64,000 nt of DNA from an uncultured Mycoplasmatota bacterium (lineage in GTDB: Bacteria; Bacillota_I; Bacilli_A; RF39; UBA660), in NCBI GenBank assembly GCA_900543675.1, contig UQRY01000002.1, positions 21,796 through 85,795 of the forward strand. Reading direction: 5' to 3'. Positions 35,177 to 43,900 of this stretch are shown here, piece by piece. The translations under genes and the position numbers were made by a program. Within the stretch, counting starts at the first letter, position 1; each line of letters opens with the position of its first letter. The notes under the pieces were generated by a model. The model was not told the origin of the DNA, did no database searches, and worked only from the letters and a program-made list of their open reading frames with translations.

Positions 35177-35593
35177 CGAAAAAAGTTAGATGAAAAAAGA
35201 ATAAAAGAAGTGATAAATGTAAACTTATTAGGACTAATTAATGTATGTAAAGCAGATCTTCCTATCATGAAAAAGAATCATACCAGTTTGACTATTAATA
35301 TCAATTCTCAAGCAGGAATCAATCATAAAGCAGAAAGAACCGTCTATAATGCCTCTAAGTGGGGGACCGGATTTACTAAATCCTTACAAGATGAAGTTTC
35401 AAAATATGGAATTCGCCTTACTAATGTTATGCCTGGTATGATGAAGATAGATATGTTTAATAAAATGAATATTCAAAAAAATATGGAAAATGGAATTGAT
35501 ACGAAAGAAATAGCCAAGTTAATTGAATTTATCATTGCCCTACCTAATGAAGTTGTGATACCGGAAGTAGGCATCAAAAATATTCGTAATTAA
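35177..35593 (+). pseudogene. 5'-truncated short-chain dehydrogenase remnant
   Basis: The open frame from 35177 encodes only the second half of an SDR: VINVNLLGLINVCKADLPIM, the Ser strand ININSQAG, the catalytic YNASK, and LTNVMPGMM. The Rossmann nucleotide-binding half (TGxxxGxG) is absent; the MazG-like gene lies in its place. A GTG at 35210 without a ribosome-binding site is the only start. This is a deletion remnant, not a working enzyme. Confidence 0.8.
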
Positions 35594-35622
35594 AAAAATC
35601 AACTAATCTATAATTTCTATGT

Positions 35623-35628
35623 TATAAT
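35623..35628 (+). promoter_or_regulatory. -10 element of the lipoprotein gene
   Basis: ATGTTATAATT contains a perfect TATAAT, 23 bp before the ATG at 35651. The -35 is weak. Confidence 0.4.
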
Positions 35629-35650
35629 TTTTTTAAGAGGAGAGTTTGTG

Positions 35651-36532
35651 ATGAAAAGAAAAATAATTTTAGGTTTATTGTGTGGAATTTTTTTAGTTGG
35701 TATGACTGGGTGCAATTCATCTAGTGAGAATACGGATACTAAGGATAATAATAACGAAGAAAAGAAAGCGATAACTTCAAAAAATTATGGGGATAAATAT
35801 GATTATTCTGTCACCGTTAATGATGTGACTATTGATGATTGGAAGATATTTTATCATGATGATGATGGTATTTATATTATTACTAGTAGTTATCTTCCAG
35901 TAGAGGCAATCGGAACGGAAGAAGATCTAGATTCGATATATGCTAAGGCTAATGTTAGAAAACGTGGCGAAAAATATGGGATGTTTTTCTCTCAAAGTAA
36001 TTTAAGCTATCAAGAACCCAATGAGGATATAATGGATAAATATTTCAAAGTATTAGAATTAGATTCTACTCATGGTAGTAATCAAGTAACTAGCTTTATG
36101 TTACATTCAGAAAATTGGGAATCATTAGTCAATGAAGAAATAGGGGCAAAATATGCATTAGGGGCAGCGCCAAGTGAAATGTTTGTGGCTAGTTGGAATG
36201 AGAAATATCCTGATGAAAAATTATACTTAAGTAAAGTAGAAACTGGATACGCTATTGGTACTACAGAAAATCCAATTACCTATGAAGTGGATTTAAGTAC
36301 TATGACAGGCTATAATGATAAATTGTATTTTCCGACTAAAGGCATGCTTGAAGAAGGGGAGACTAAGGTATATGGTTATCATTTAGCTGGACCTAGTTGG
36401 TGTGAAAAACCTACTTACGGTGAGTGTTCTTTAATACAAAATGTATATGAAAATACCGGAGAAATTGATGGTGCTTATCATTGGGCATATGGTTATGCCT
36501 TAAGACCAATTGTCTTTATTCCTAATAAGTAA
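35651..36532 (+). CDS. Lipoprotein with DUF6273-like exterior domain
   Basis: 293 aa. A lipoprotein signal peptide (KRKIILGLLCGIFLVGMTGC; lipobox GMTGC) and a Ser/Asn/Asp-rich linker lead to an exterior domain starting YDYSVTVNDVTIDDWKIFYHDDDGIYIIT and ending GYALRPIVFIPNK. That W..F....+.G to ALRPIVFI frame resembles the DUF6273-type module in the surface protein at 38281-39804, which ends YGIRPAISLK. Role unknown. GAGGAGAG before ATG 35651; GTG 35648 is an alternative. Confidence 0.75.
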   Translation: MKRKIILGLLCGIFLVGMTGCNSSSENTDTKDNNNEEKKAITSKNYGDKYDYSVTVNDVTIDDWKIFYHDDDGIYIITSSYLPVEAIGTEEDLDSIYAKANVRKRGEKYGMFFSQSNLSYQEPNEDIMDKYFKVLELDSTHGSNQVTSFMLHSENWESLVNEEIGAKYALGAAPSEMFVASWNEKYPDEKLYLSKVETGYAIGTTENPITYEVDLSTMTGYNDKLYFPTKGMLEEGETKVYGYHLAGPSWCEKPTYGECSLIQNVYENTGEIDGAYHWAYGYALRPIVFIPNK

Positions 36533-36547
36533 AATAGTAGAAGAAAA

Positions 36548-36605
36548 TGAAAGAGTTTACGAATAATTCTGTTTGGTTAAAAAACAGAATGTTTGTGAAC
36601 TCTTT
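36548..36605 (+). terminator. Terminator after the lipoprotein gene
   Basis: Two-part stem: AAAGAGTT with AACTCTTT and an inner ATTCTGTTT with AAACAGAAT, then T-rich sequence. Confidence 0.8.
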
Positions 36606-36623
36606 TCTTATCAAATCTAATAT

Positions 36624-37216
36624 TTAAATCAGCAATTTTTCCTTCGCATAACGAATTAAAAGATTAGTTTCATAAGTAGCAAAACTTTTACCCGAATTCC
36701 AAGAACCATCAGATAAAAACCAATTATCAGAATCAGAAAAAACGTTCCTAGAATGGATAAGAATTACATCGAGAGATGGGTACTTTTTCAGGATAATCGC
36801 CAAACGTCTTTTTAAATGAAATTCACTACTGATTAAAGCAATCGAATCTATCTTTTCAGGAATAAGTGAGAAGGCATGTTCAACATTTTCAAAACTATTA
36901 CTAGATGTATCTTCAACTAAAATATCTTCTTTTGAACTCTCAATTCTATGGTTAATTTTTTCATTTTTATCGCTTCTGGAAGTAGATTATGTTCTTGATT
37001 ACTAATCCCTGCTTTCCCACCAGTTAATATCACTTTTTGAATTCTACCACCACGATAAGCTTTCCAAGCCGTAGTCACTCGTTCTTTGATTAACATACTA
37101 TTTCCGAAAACAAGACTATATTTCGTAGCTTTTCCACTATCAGTGATATCAGAATAAACATTAGATTGAATATCCTCATCTTGTAAATTTTTAAGATTAA
37201 TTTCCGATAAACGCAT
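36624..37216 (-). pseudogene. Frameshifted YdcF/DUF218-like gene
   Basis: The first part (start at 37216) reads LVFGNSMLIKERVTTAWKAYRGGRIQKVILTGGKAGISNQEHNLLPEAIKM and ends early at 36917. The other frame continues with INHRIESSKEDILVEDTSSNSFENVEHAFSLIPEKIDSIALISSEFHLKRRLAIILKKYP and stops at 36624-36626. Together they match the YdcF/DUF218 fold (S/N-T-EN motif near the middle). The shift is in the A6 run near 36960, one base short. Either a real null mutation or a homopolymer sequencing error. Confidence 0.75.
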
Positions 37217-37310
37217 TTTAATGCTTCCTTAATTAAATTTACTATAACACAAGAAGAAGTAAGGAAAGATAAATGTATACAGAAAGTTTAACTAAACCTG
37301 ATTGGGCTTA

Positions 37311-37339
37311 TTGAAATATAAAATAAAAAAAGATATAAT
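37311..37339 (+). promoter_or_regulatory. Promoter of the intron-interrupted surface-protein gene
   Basis: TTGAAA (37311-37316), exactly 17-bp spacer, TATAAT (37334-37339). A transcript from here would begin near 37346, giving about 57 nt of 5' exon before the intron. Confidence 0.65.
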
Positions 37340-37598
37340 AGAATCACAAGTTAAAATAGGTTACATCAAGATAGGAGTGCAGAAAATAATAAAAATAGGA
37401 GAGTGCGCCAGTTCGGTGTTTAGTATATATAGTCAGATGGGAAACTGACATGGTAAGACCTAGCCAGTCGCCATTAGTTAGCCTTGGAGTCGAAGTCGTG
37501 AGATTAGATTTATGTGTAGGCAAACAAGAATACGAGCCGTAATACGAAATTGTGAAGCGATTCAGCTTCGTTGGATATAAATAGTGGTAGTTGATGTG

Positions 37599-37604
37599 TT
37601 TCCT
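37599..37604 (+). other. Candidate EBS1 of the group II intron
   Basis: TTTCCT in the loop of a hairpin in domain I. It pairs with exon bases 37397-37402 (AGGAGA) over all six positions with one G-U pair. Confidence 0.6.
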
Positions 37605-38158
37605 TTCACAGTAAACAATACTGGTAATATCGATAAGCGAGATATTATGAGAGTGCTACCGGGATCCATAGAGCATGGCGAGTATACCATAGTTATATTA
37701 AACATACCAGGTGGAACTTATAAATTCCTGAGTCTAAACAGTTTAAAACATTAATAGTAAGGTATATCGATGCGAGGTTTTGTAAACTAAGCAAGGTAAA
37801 TGATTTATAAGTAGTCGGACTAGTTCATAGTAGTGATGAAGCGAATAATGATTGCGGAGCGAAGAGGACTAGCATATAGTCGTTTTCTTAGGGAAAAATT
37901 GACATCACTTGAGGAGAAAAGAACAATGGGAACAGAACGAAAAGATATAAAATACCAGATAAATAAAGGTTATAAGTTACAAACTCTAATGCATCAAGTT
38001 AATAAAGAAACACTAAAAGAACAACATACAAGATAACAACAAGGAAAAGAGGGCAAAAGGGCAAAATAGAATATTTAGACTTCCTGAGAATATGGAATTA
38101 TTTAGAAATTCCAGAACCTAAGATATATGTAAATATCTGGTAATAAAGACTATATGAA

Positions 38159-38192
38159 GAGCCGTATGCGGGAAAACTGCACGTATGGTTCT
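38159..38192 (+). ncRNA. Group II intron domain V
   Basis: A 34-nt hairpin beginning GAGCCGTATGCG and ending GCACGTATGGTTCT, with a GAAA-containing loop, the AGC catalytic triad near the 5' side and the two-base bulge before GTATGG. This is the most conserved element of group II introns and confirms the element type. Confidence 0.92.
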
Positions 38193-38280
38193 GTGAGGGG
38201 TAACGAGACAAACCTTTTATTAATGAAATAAATAAGAAAGAGAGGGAAGTCGAGCTTTGTCTACTCGACGGAAACAAAAG

Positions 38281-39804
38281 ATGAATCGAAAAACATTAAT
38301 CGTAAGTTTACTAATTATAGCAGGAACATTAATTTTAATGGGAACAACTTATGCTTATTTTACGGCAATGGCAACTTCAAACGAACAAAAAGTACAGTCA
38401 GGTACTTTAGTATTAACCTATAGTACCGGAAAAAATATTTCATTAGAGAATGTAATCCCAACGGAAGAAGAAAATGCCGGTATTCATCAGTTTATGATTG
38501 AAAATACAGGCACATTGGATGCTACATATTATATGTATCTAGATAATATTACTCTTAAAAAAGGAGAAGCTAATGTCCAAAGTGAGAACTTAAAATGGAA
38601 ATTATATAAGGCTAATGAAAGTTATGTAGAACAAGAAGAAATCGCTAATGGAAATTTTAGTGATGGAAACAATACAATAGAGATGAATACTAATATAGCT
38701 ATTGAACCAAGTGAAAAGCAGTATTATATTCTAAAAATATGGTTACAAGAAACAGGTGCCTTACAAAATGAAGATCAAGGGTTAATATTTAGTGGTCAAG
38801 TAGTCGCAACAACGGAAAAGAAAGCAGTAAATAAGAGTTTAGCTAATCTAATGAAACAAGAAGCAGTCTTAGATAATATTGCTAGTACTTATGTAACGTC
38901 AGATGCTGGAATTGATTTTTCTCAAATATCAAGTGATACCAATGGAAAAGGATTATATATATTAAATGGGACAGAAAACAATCAATATCCAATTATGTAT
39001 TACCGAGGAGATGTAGAAAACAATAATGTTAAGTTTGCCAATTTCTGTTGGAAGATAGTAAGAACAACAGAAACCGGAGGAGTAAAACTAATTTATAATG
39101 GCGAGCCTAATGAAAGTGGTCAATGTATGAATACAACAGGAAGTTCTACAACAATAGGGACTAGTACATTTAATGCTAGTTACAATGATAATGCTTATGT
39201 AGGATACATGTATGGAATAACAGGAGCATCTAGTTATGAAGAAACCCATGCCAATACTAATGATTCTACAATAAAAGGAGTTATTGATAGTTGGTATGAA
39301 GAAAATATGACGGAATATACCAATCAACTAGAAGATACCGTCTGGTGTAGTGAACGTAGTATTACCCTTGCACCTAGTTCAATTGGTCCCGGAACCAACA
39401 CCTCTTCTACTGCCTATCTCTCTCGCTATCGTTTAGTAGATAATCAAAAACCAAGTTTCGTGTGTAAAAACGTAAATGACCAATTTACAGTGAGTGAAAA
39501 TAATGGCAATGGAGAGTTGATTTATCCGGTTTCCTTATTAACGTCTGACGAAGTAGCTTATGCTGGGAGTGTGTATCATACTGCTAATAATAGTTATTTT
39601 TTATATAATGATTTTGGTTGGTGGCTATTATCGCCTAGTTATTTTAATGGTACAAAAGCTCTTGTTTTTTTCGTTTATGCCGGAGGTTTAAGTGATTATA
39701 CGGTCGATTCTTTGTATGGCATTCGCCCAGCTATTTCACTAAAAGTAGGTACTACTGTAATATCTGGGGATGGAACAAGTAGTAATCCTTACGAAGTTAG
39801 ATGA
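38281..39804 (+). CDS. SipW/TasA-type surface protein with DUF6273-like C-terminal domain
   Basis: About 507 aa. The N-terminus (NRKTLIVSLLIIAGTLILMGTTYAYFT) is the signal type cleaved by SipW, with the TYAYFTA motif seen in TasA/CalY biofilm fibre proteins. Residues about 30-190 are a TasA-like beta domain (VQSGTLVLTY, HQFMIENTGTLDATYYMYLDNI, YYILKIWLQETG). Residues about 230-505 form a DUF6273-like module (GLYILNGTENNQYPIMYYRGDVENNNVKFANFCWKIVRTTETGGVKLIYNG ... GWWLLSP ... YGIRPAISLK). ATG 38281 has no Shine-Dalgarno in the genomic DNA; splicing of the intron would supply one. TTG 38257 lies inside the intron and is rejected. Confidence 0.8.
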   Translation: MNRKTLIVSLLIIAGTLILMGTTYAYFTAMATSNEQKVQSGTLVLTYSTGKNISLENVIPTEEENAGIHQFMIENTGTLDATYYMYLDNITLKKGEANVQSENLKWKLYKANESYVEQEEIANGNFSDGNNTIEMNTNIAIEPSEKQYYILKIWLQETGALQNEDQGLIFSGQVVATTEKKAVNKSLANLMKQEAVLDNIASTYVTSDAGIDFSQISSDTNGKGLYILNGTENNQYPIMYYRGDVENNNVKFANFCWKIVRTTETGGVKLIYNGEPNESGQCMNTTGSSTTIGTSTFNASYNDNAYVGYMYGITGASSYEETHANTNDSTIKGVIDSWYEENMTEYTNQLEDTVWCSERSITLAPSSIGPGTNTSSTAYLSRYRLVDNQKPSFVCKNVNDQFTVSENNGNGELIYPVSLLTSDEVAYAGSVYHTANNSYFLYNDFGWWLLSPSYFNGTKALVFFVYAGGLSDYTVDSLYGIRPAISLKVGTTVISGDGTSSNPYEVR

Positions 39805-39885
39805 TAGTACATCATAAAAGAACAAATTATGAGACTGCTGAAAAAGTATACAAATATTATTGTAAACTATGTCAGTAGTCTTTTT

Positions 39886-39915
39886 TATAATTATGTAGAA
39901 TTCTACATAATTATA
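39886..39915. repeat. 30-bp perfect palindrome
   Basis: TATAATTATGTAGAA followed directly by its exact reverse complement TTCTACATAATTATA, no spacer. It lies inside the left part of the dead IS, between the terminal repeat and the transposase remnant. Confidence 0.7.
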
Positions 39916-39939
39916 TATAAAATTCATATAGCCATATTA

Positions 39940-40560
39940 CCAGAACGAATTATTACAGCTTCAATAATTACAACATGGGAAAAACAGGATGGTAAAGAAT
40001 TAGCTAATTTAATAGAAAAAAGCAAAAATAATGGAATAGAAGTAGAAGCGATAATTGGAGATGGAGCCTATTCTAAAAAAGATAATTTGGAATATTGTGA
40101 AGAGAATAATATTAAGAATGTTAGTAAATTAAGCAAATCAGTAACTCATGGTAGTGGTAAAACTAAGGAAGATTTTGAATATAATAAAGATGCTGAAATG
40201 TATGTATGGCAGGACATATGGCAATAAAAAAGTAAAAGTGGCAGTAAGAAAAATGGCACACAAGTAGAGTGTTATTTCTTTGATGTGAAAAAATGTAAAC
40301 ATTATCCTTTTAAAGATGCTGTTATAAGAAGGCTCAAAAACAAAATCATTTAGTGTAAAAATTAAAGATGATGCGCATATAAAACAAATGATTATACGAA
40401 AACAGATGAATTTAAAAAATTATATTCAGAAAGATATAAAATAGAAGCTAAAAACGGGAGAGTTAAAGAAAAATTATGGTTATAAAAATGTAAATTCTTG
40501 TGGAAAACTAGGTATTACAATACAAGGAAACCACAATATAGGGTAAATGATACTTACTAT
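39940..40560 (+). pseudogene. IS1182-family transposase remnant
   Basis: Fragments in shifting frames: ERIITASIITTWEKQDGKELANLIEKSKNNGIEVEAIIGDGAYSKKDNLEYC (conserved catalytic-region GDGAY), FEYNKDAEMYV, CYFFDVKKCKHYPFKD, then SERYKIEAKNG and YGYKNVNSCGKLGITIQG, which match the order of IS1182-type transposases. The N-terminal domain is missing and there are at least three frameshifts/stops (40227, 40351, 40440 area). Not functional. Confidence 0.75.
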
Positions 40561-40790
40561 ATTTAAAAATTTTATTAATCACGAAAAAATCAATTTACTA
40601 TTTATCAATTTTATATTTTGATTACTTTTTCAGCACTCTTCTATTTTTGTACTTATTTTCCATATTTTGGAAAAACTAATAATTAAAATTCAATCTTCGA
40701 TGATAAAAATAATGAATTTTTAAGAATAAGTGGATAAGATGAAAACCAGATGATGTTTTTTCTATAAAGTGCTATCAAGTATTTTTAAAC

Positions 40791-40819
40791 TTGTAAAGAA
40801 AAAAACTGTATGTTATGAT
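40791..40819 (+). promoter_or_regulatory. Promoter of the 1018-aa gene
   Basis: TTGTAA (40791-40796), 17-bp spacer, TATGAT (40814-40819), followed by a GAGGGA ribosome-binding site. Confidence 0.5.
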
Positions 40820-40843
40820 AGAGACAATTTTTGAGGGATAGAT

Positions 40844-43800
40844 ATGGTTAAAGAATTATTACAAGCTGCGTATGTTAAGATAAAGATGACTCTTTTTAAA
40901 AAGAAAAATGTAGATAATATGAATAATATGGATAAAGAATTAGTAGAATTTCTTAGCTGTTATAAGGAATATAAATATCGATGTGATGAAATTATGGACT
41001 TATTATTTAGTCCTAAAGTAAGAAATTATATTATTGAAGACAAAGACGCTACGGATTGTTTAATTTCTATTATTTCTTCTGGTTCTAACGAATTAAGAAA
41101 CTTTTATTTTAATGAACAAACCATAGAAGAGATTATCAAACATGATCGATTAACTATACCCCTATGGAAGAGTAAATTTTATCCTAATAAAATCAAACTA
41201 TTTTCTGAAGAATGGTTTTTACAAGCCCTAACAACAAGAAGAAACACTACCGCAGTAATTGAAGTAATTCGAGAAGAAATAGAAAAAAATCCAGATAATA
41301 CCGAACTACAAACTACCTTAAAAGAAGGAGTGTTAACCTATTTTTCTTATCTAAAAAAAGATTTTTCAAAAAATATCGAAAGCATTAGTATTCTAATGAA
41401 AAAACTACCTTCCAAGTGGTATGAAGAATTTTTAGAACTGATTTTAGAGGACTTAAAAACTCTCGCAATTACCAATCCAGAAATAGATTGTAATGAAATA
41501 TTTACAAATTCTTATATTACTTCTTGGCATCAATATCAGAATTTTGAAAAGATAGAAGCTATCGTCAATAAATTTAAAGGGATAAATACGTTATATTATT
41601 CTTTTTCTTTGATGTCTTCCTTATTAGAAAAATCGTTTGATTTTGAAAAAGTAATTCTTAATGAAGAACAGTTAAACTGGTTTCATCAGTATCTATTTAA
41701 TGACTATTGTAAAAATAAATGGTTAAAAAGAATAGAGAGAAACCAAATCGAAAAATTATATTCTTGCTTTTCTAAAGAAATCATCGATTATCTATTTGAT
41801 GATGATGGACTAATGATCTTAGAAGAAAATAATCGCTTTGAACAGTTATTATATAGTAGAATTTTCTATAACCAATTTCCTAACTCTAAATTGTTTATAC
41901 GGTTATTGAATAAAAATATAAAAGCTTCTCCTAGTTATGATGAGGAAATTGAATACTTAACGAACTCATTTCAAGATGAACAAGTAATATTTCATTTATT
42001 AGATAAAAATATAGAAATCACGGATTACGATCATTTCTACCGAATATTTTTTAATTTACCGGCTAGTAAACAATTAAAATACTTAAAAACGCATTTAGAA
42101 GAACTATTCTTATTGAATAACGAACTTCTATTTCAAGGAGTAAAAAAAGAATCCTACGAAATAGTAAAAGATAGGATAGATATTAGTAGCTGGTGTTTTG
42201 AAGATGGTGACCTAACCAAAATAATTGAAAACAAAGAAGATTATTCTTTAGAACAACTAGAAATCATTTTTAGTAATCCCGCCAATTGGTTAACTATTTT
42301 AAAAAGTTATCACTCAAATAAACTATATCAAACGATTTTAAACTGGAATAATCAGAAATTAAATCAACTATATATGGGAAACGAAACTTTAACTACACTA
42401 AGAAAGTTAAATAAATTAGATCGAGTATATAGTATTATAGATAACATAGAAATAGATATTAGACCACTCATATTAAATATAGCTTCATTGATAGAAATTG
42501 GTGAAGAGCAAGTAGAAAAACATAAAATAGCTAGATTAAGTGATTACCCTGAAATGCCCCAAATCATTAATGGTGATAAGTACGTTTTCTTTTTCTACCT
42601 TCCTAATAGCCTAAAAGATAAGACAATATTATTTGAATTATTAGATTTCTATTTAACAAATACGAAGTATCTAGTTACCTTTTATCTATTAAGAAAAAAT
42701 ATCCATGACAAAAAAACTTTACAAGAATATTTTACTAGTCGAAAAGAATTAATTACCCGAATGGTTAAACAAAATAAAGAGGAGAATCCCTCTTGGCTTA
42801 TATTTGGAAACCTACCGCAAGAAATACTAGTCAATGAATTTAATAAAGAAAGAGAACTAGCCATATTAGATTGTGATTTATTCGAATATCGAGAGATCTT
42901 TGGAAAATATTTTAATGGAAAATATAGACTTAGTGAAGATATTTTAGTTAGTGACCAATTCATCGAAAAATTTATTGATCATTATTCTGATTTAGAAGAA
43001 TTAAAAAAGGATTTAAGTTTAGTCACTAATCGAGAAGAAATTATCGAATATCTAATGGATAAAATTAAAAATTACAGGAATAAGAAAAAAGAATTAGTAG
43101 AAAGTTTACATGATTCTAAAGAAGAATTTAAAACGTATTTAGAAGTTTTAATGAATAGCAGTGTAGATGTAGAAAAAAACGAATTTTTAAAAGATATGAT
43201 CGATATTGTATTTTTTAACCGAAGAATTAAAGAAGTATTTTTAAAATATCAAGGACAAGATTTAGAAAAAATAAAATTAGATATTTTAAATCGTTTGATT
43301 AAGAATTCAACAGAAGATATTGCTTCTTCAATTACTAATCCATTAACTAAAAAAATAGTGAATTTAGAATATGATTTAGACGGAGAAAAAGTATTGATTC
43401 CAACAATAATATACGATGAAGAAGGATTTATTTTCTTAGTTAGAAGTATGCGTAGCGGAAGTCATATCATAAATAGCAATAGAAAAGAAAAGGTAGAATT
43501 TTTCAGTACTATAACAGAAAAAAACCGTTCGATGTATCATGGAGATACAGGAATTAAATGTGGTTATGTGAAAATTAATCCACAAGATATCATGCAAATA
43601 AATTCTTATGATGCGATTAGCAAAAACTCTAGTGGTAACAAATATGCTAGAGCTTATCTAAAATATCCAGAATGGATTTCGATGGAAGAATTGAATGAAA
43701 GAACGAGAAAAAAGGAAAGATACAATGAAATAAGTATTGAAGGAAGCTACATTCCTGACTATGTAATTAGTTATGATGAACCAAATCGTTTAACCGTAAA

Positions 43801-43900
43801 CTATTCTCATAAACAAAATGTTCCTTTGGTAAAAATTTTAAGAAAAGCTTATCCTAACGCGATAGAAAATAATGAAGATCCTTATGCAGATTGGCAATAA
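40844..43900 (+). CDS. Unknown 1018-aa helical protein with distinct C-terminal domain
   Basis: Not recognised. Residues 1-820 look like an extended alpha-helical solenoid, Leu/Ile/Lys/Glu-rich, no signal peptide or TM. Residues about 845-1018 are different and alpha/beta: LTKKIVNLEYDLDGEKVLIPTIIYDEEGFIFLVRSMRSGSH, VEFFSTITEKN, HGDTGIKCGYVKI and YNEISIEGSYIPDYVISYDE. The order Arg (FLVRSM), Ser-Thr (FFSTIT), Glu (NEISI) loosely recalls ADP-ribosyltransferase-type domains, but this is a hypothesis only. Own promoter; the ATG follows GAGGGATAGAT. Confidence 0.7.
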   Translation: MVKELLQAAYVKIKMTLFKKKNVDNMNNMDKELVEFLSCYKEYKYRCDEIMDLLFSPKVRNYIIEDKDATDCLISIISSGSNELRNFYFNEQTIEEIIKHDRLTIPLWKSKFYPNKIKLFSEEWFLQALTTRRNTTAVIEVIREEIEKNPDNTELQTTLKEGVLTYFSYLKKDFSKNIESISILMKKLPSKWYEEFLELILEDLKTLAITNPEIDCNEIFTNSYITSWHQYQNFEKIEAIVNKFKGINTLYYSFSLMSSLLEKSFDFEKVILNEEQLNWFHQYLFNDYCKNKWLKRIERNQIEKLYSCFSKEIIDYLFDDDGLMILEENNRFEQLLYSRIFYNQFPNSKLFIRLLNKNIKASPSYDEEIEYLTNSFQDEQVIFHLLDKNIEITDYDHFYRIFFNLPASKQLKYLKTHLEELFLLNNELLFQGVKKESYEIVKDRIDISSWCFEDGDLTKIIENKEDYSLEQLEIIFSNPANWLTILKSYHSNKLYQTILNWNNQKLNQLYMGNETLTTLRKLNKLDRVYSIIDNIEIDIRPLILNIASLIEIGEEQVEKHKIARLSDYPEMPQIINGDKYVFFFYLPNSLKDKTILFELLDFYLTNTKYLVTFYLLRKNIHDKKTLQEYFTSRKELITRMVKQNKEENPSWLIFGNLPQEILVNEFNKERELAILDCDLFEYREIFGKYFNGKYRLSEDILVSDQFIEKFIDHYSDLEELKKDLSLVTNREEIIEYLMDKIKNYRNKKKELVESLHDSKEEFKTYLEVLMNSSVDVEKNEFLKDMIDIVFFNRRIKEVFLKYQGQDLEKIKLDILNRLIKNSTEDIASSITNPLTKKIVNLEYDLDGEKVLIPTIIYDEEGFIFLVRSMRSGSHIINSNRKEKVEFFSTITEKNRSMYHGDTGIKCGYVKINPQDIMQINSYDAISKNSSGNKYARAYLKYPEWISMEELNERTRKKERYNEISIEGSYIPDYVISYDEPNRLTVNYSHKQNVPLVKILRKAYPNAIENNEDPYADWQ

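Larger units (their letters stand above)
37403..38269 (+). mobile_element. ORF-less group II intron inserted in a Shine-Dalgarno region
   Basis: The 5' end GTGCGCC fits the conserved GUGYG start. A textbook domain V is at 38159-38192. The 3' end CTACTCGAC (ending 38269) fits the common 3' terminus with A seven bases from the end and a GTCGAG/CTCGAC stem as short domain VI. Domain I contains a hairpin TGTG-loop-CACA (about 37595-37610) whose loop TTTCCT pairs with AGGAGA, the last six bases of the 5' exon (37397-37402), as EBS1-IBS1. Domain IV keeps only a fragment of the usual reverse-transcriptase gene (short frames 37833-38036 and scattered stops), so mobility and probably splicing need a maturase in trans. 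Boundaries are inferred to a few bases; the short domain VI is atypical. Confidence 0.85.
39832..40639 (+). mobile_element. Decayed IS1182-like insertion element
   Basis: Terminal inverted repeats are recognisable: left GACTGCTGAAAAAGTATAC (from 39833) and right, read on the minus strand, GAGTGCTGAAAAAGTAATC (ending near 40638). Between them is a heavily mutated DDE transposase. The left end together with TCAGTAGTCTTTTTT at 39872-39886 also forms a hairpin with T run that can terminate the surface-protein transcript. Confidence 0.75.

Noticed and set aside
36548..36605. Riboswitch-like two-part stem
   Set aside because: Located just downstream of a stop codon with T-rich tail; it is an ordinary terminator.
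37833..38036. 67-codon ORF inside the group II intron as a gene
   Set aside because: It sits in domain IV where the reverse transcriptase would be, shows no motif and has no clear ribosome-binding site; I read it as debris of the lost maturase gene.
38257..38280. TTG start of the surface protein at 38257
   Set aside because: These bases belong to the intron's 3' end and lack a ribosome-binding site; ATG 38281 begins a typical signal sequence.
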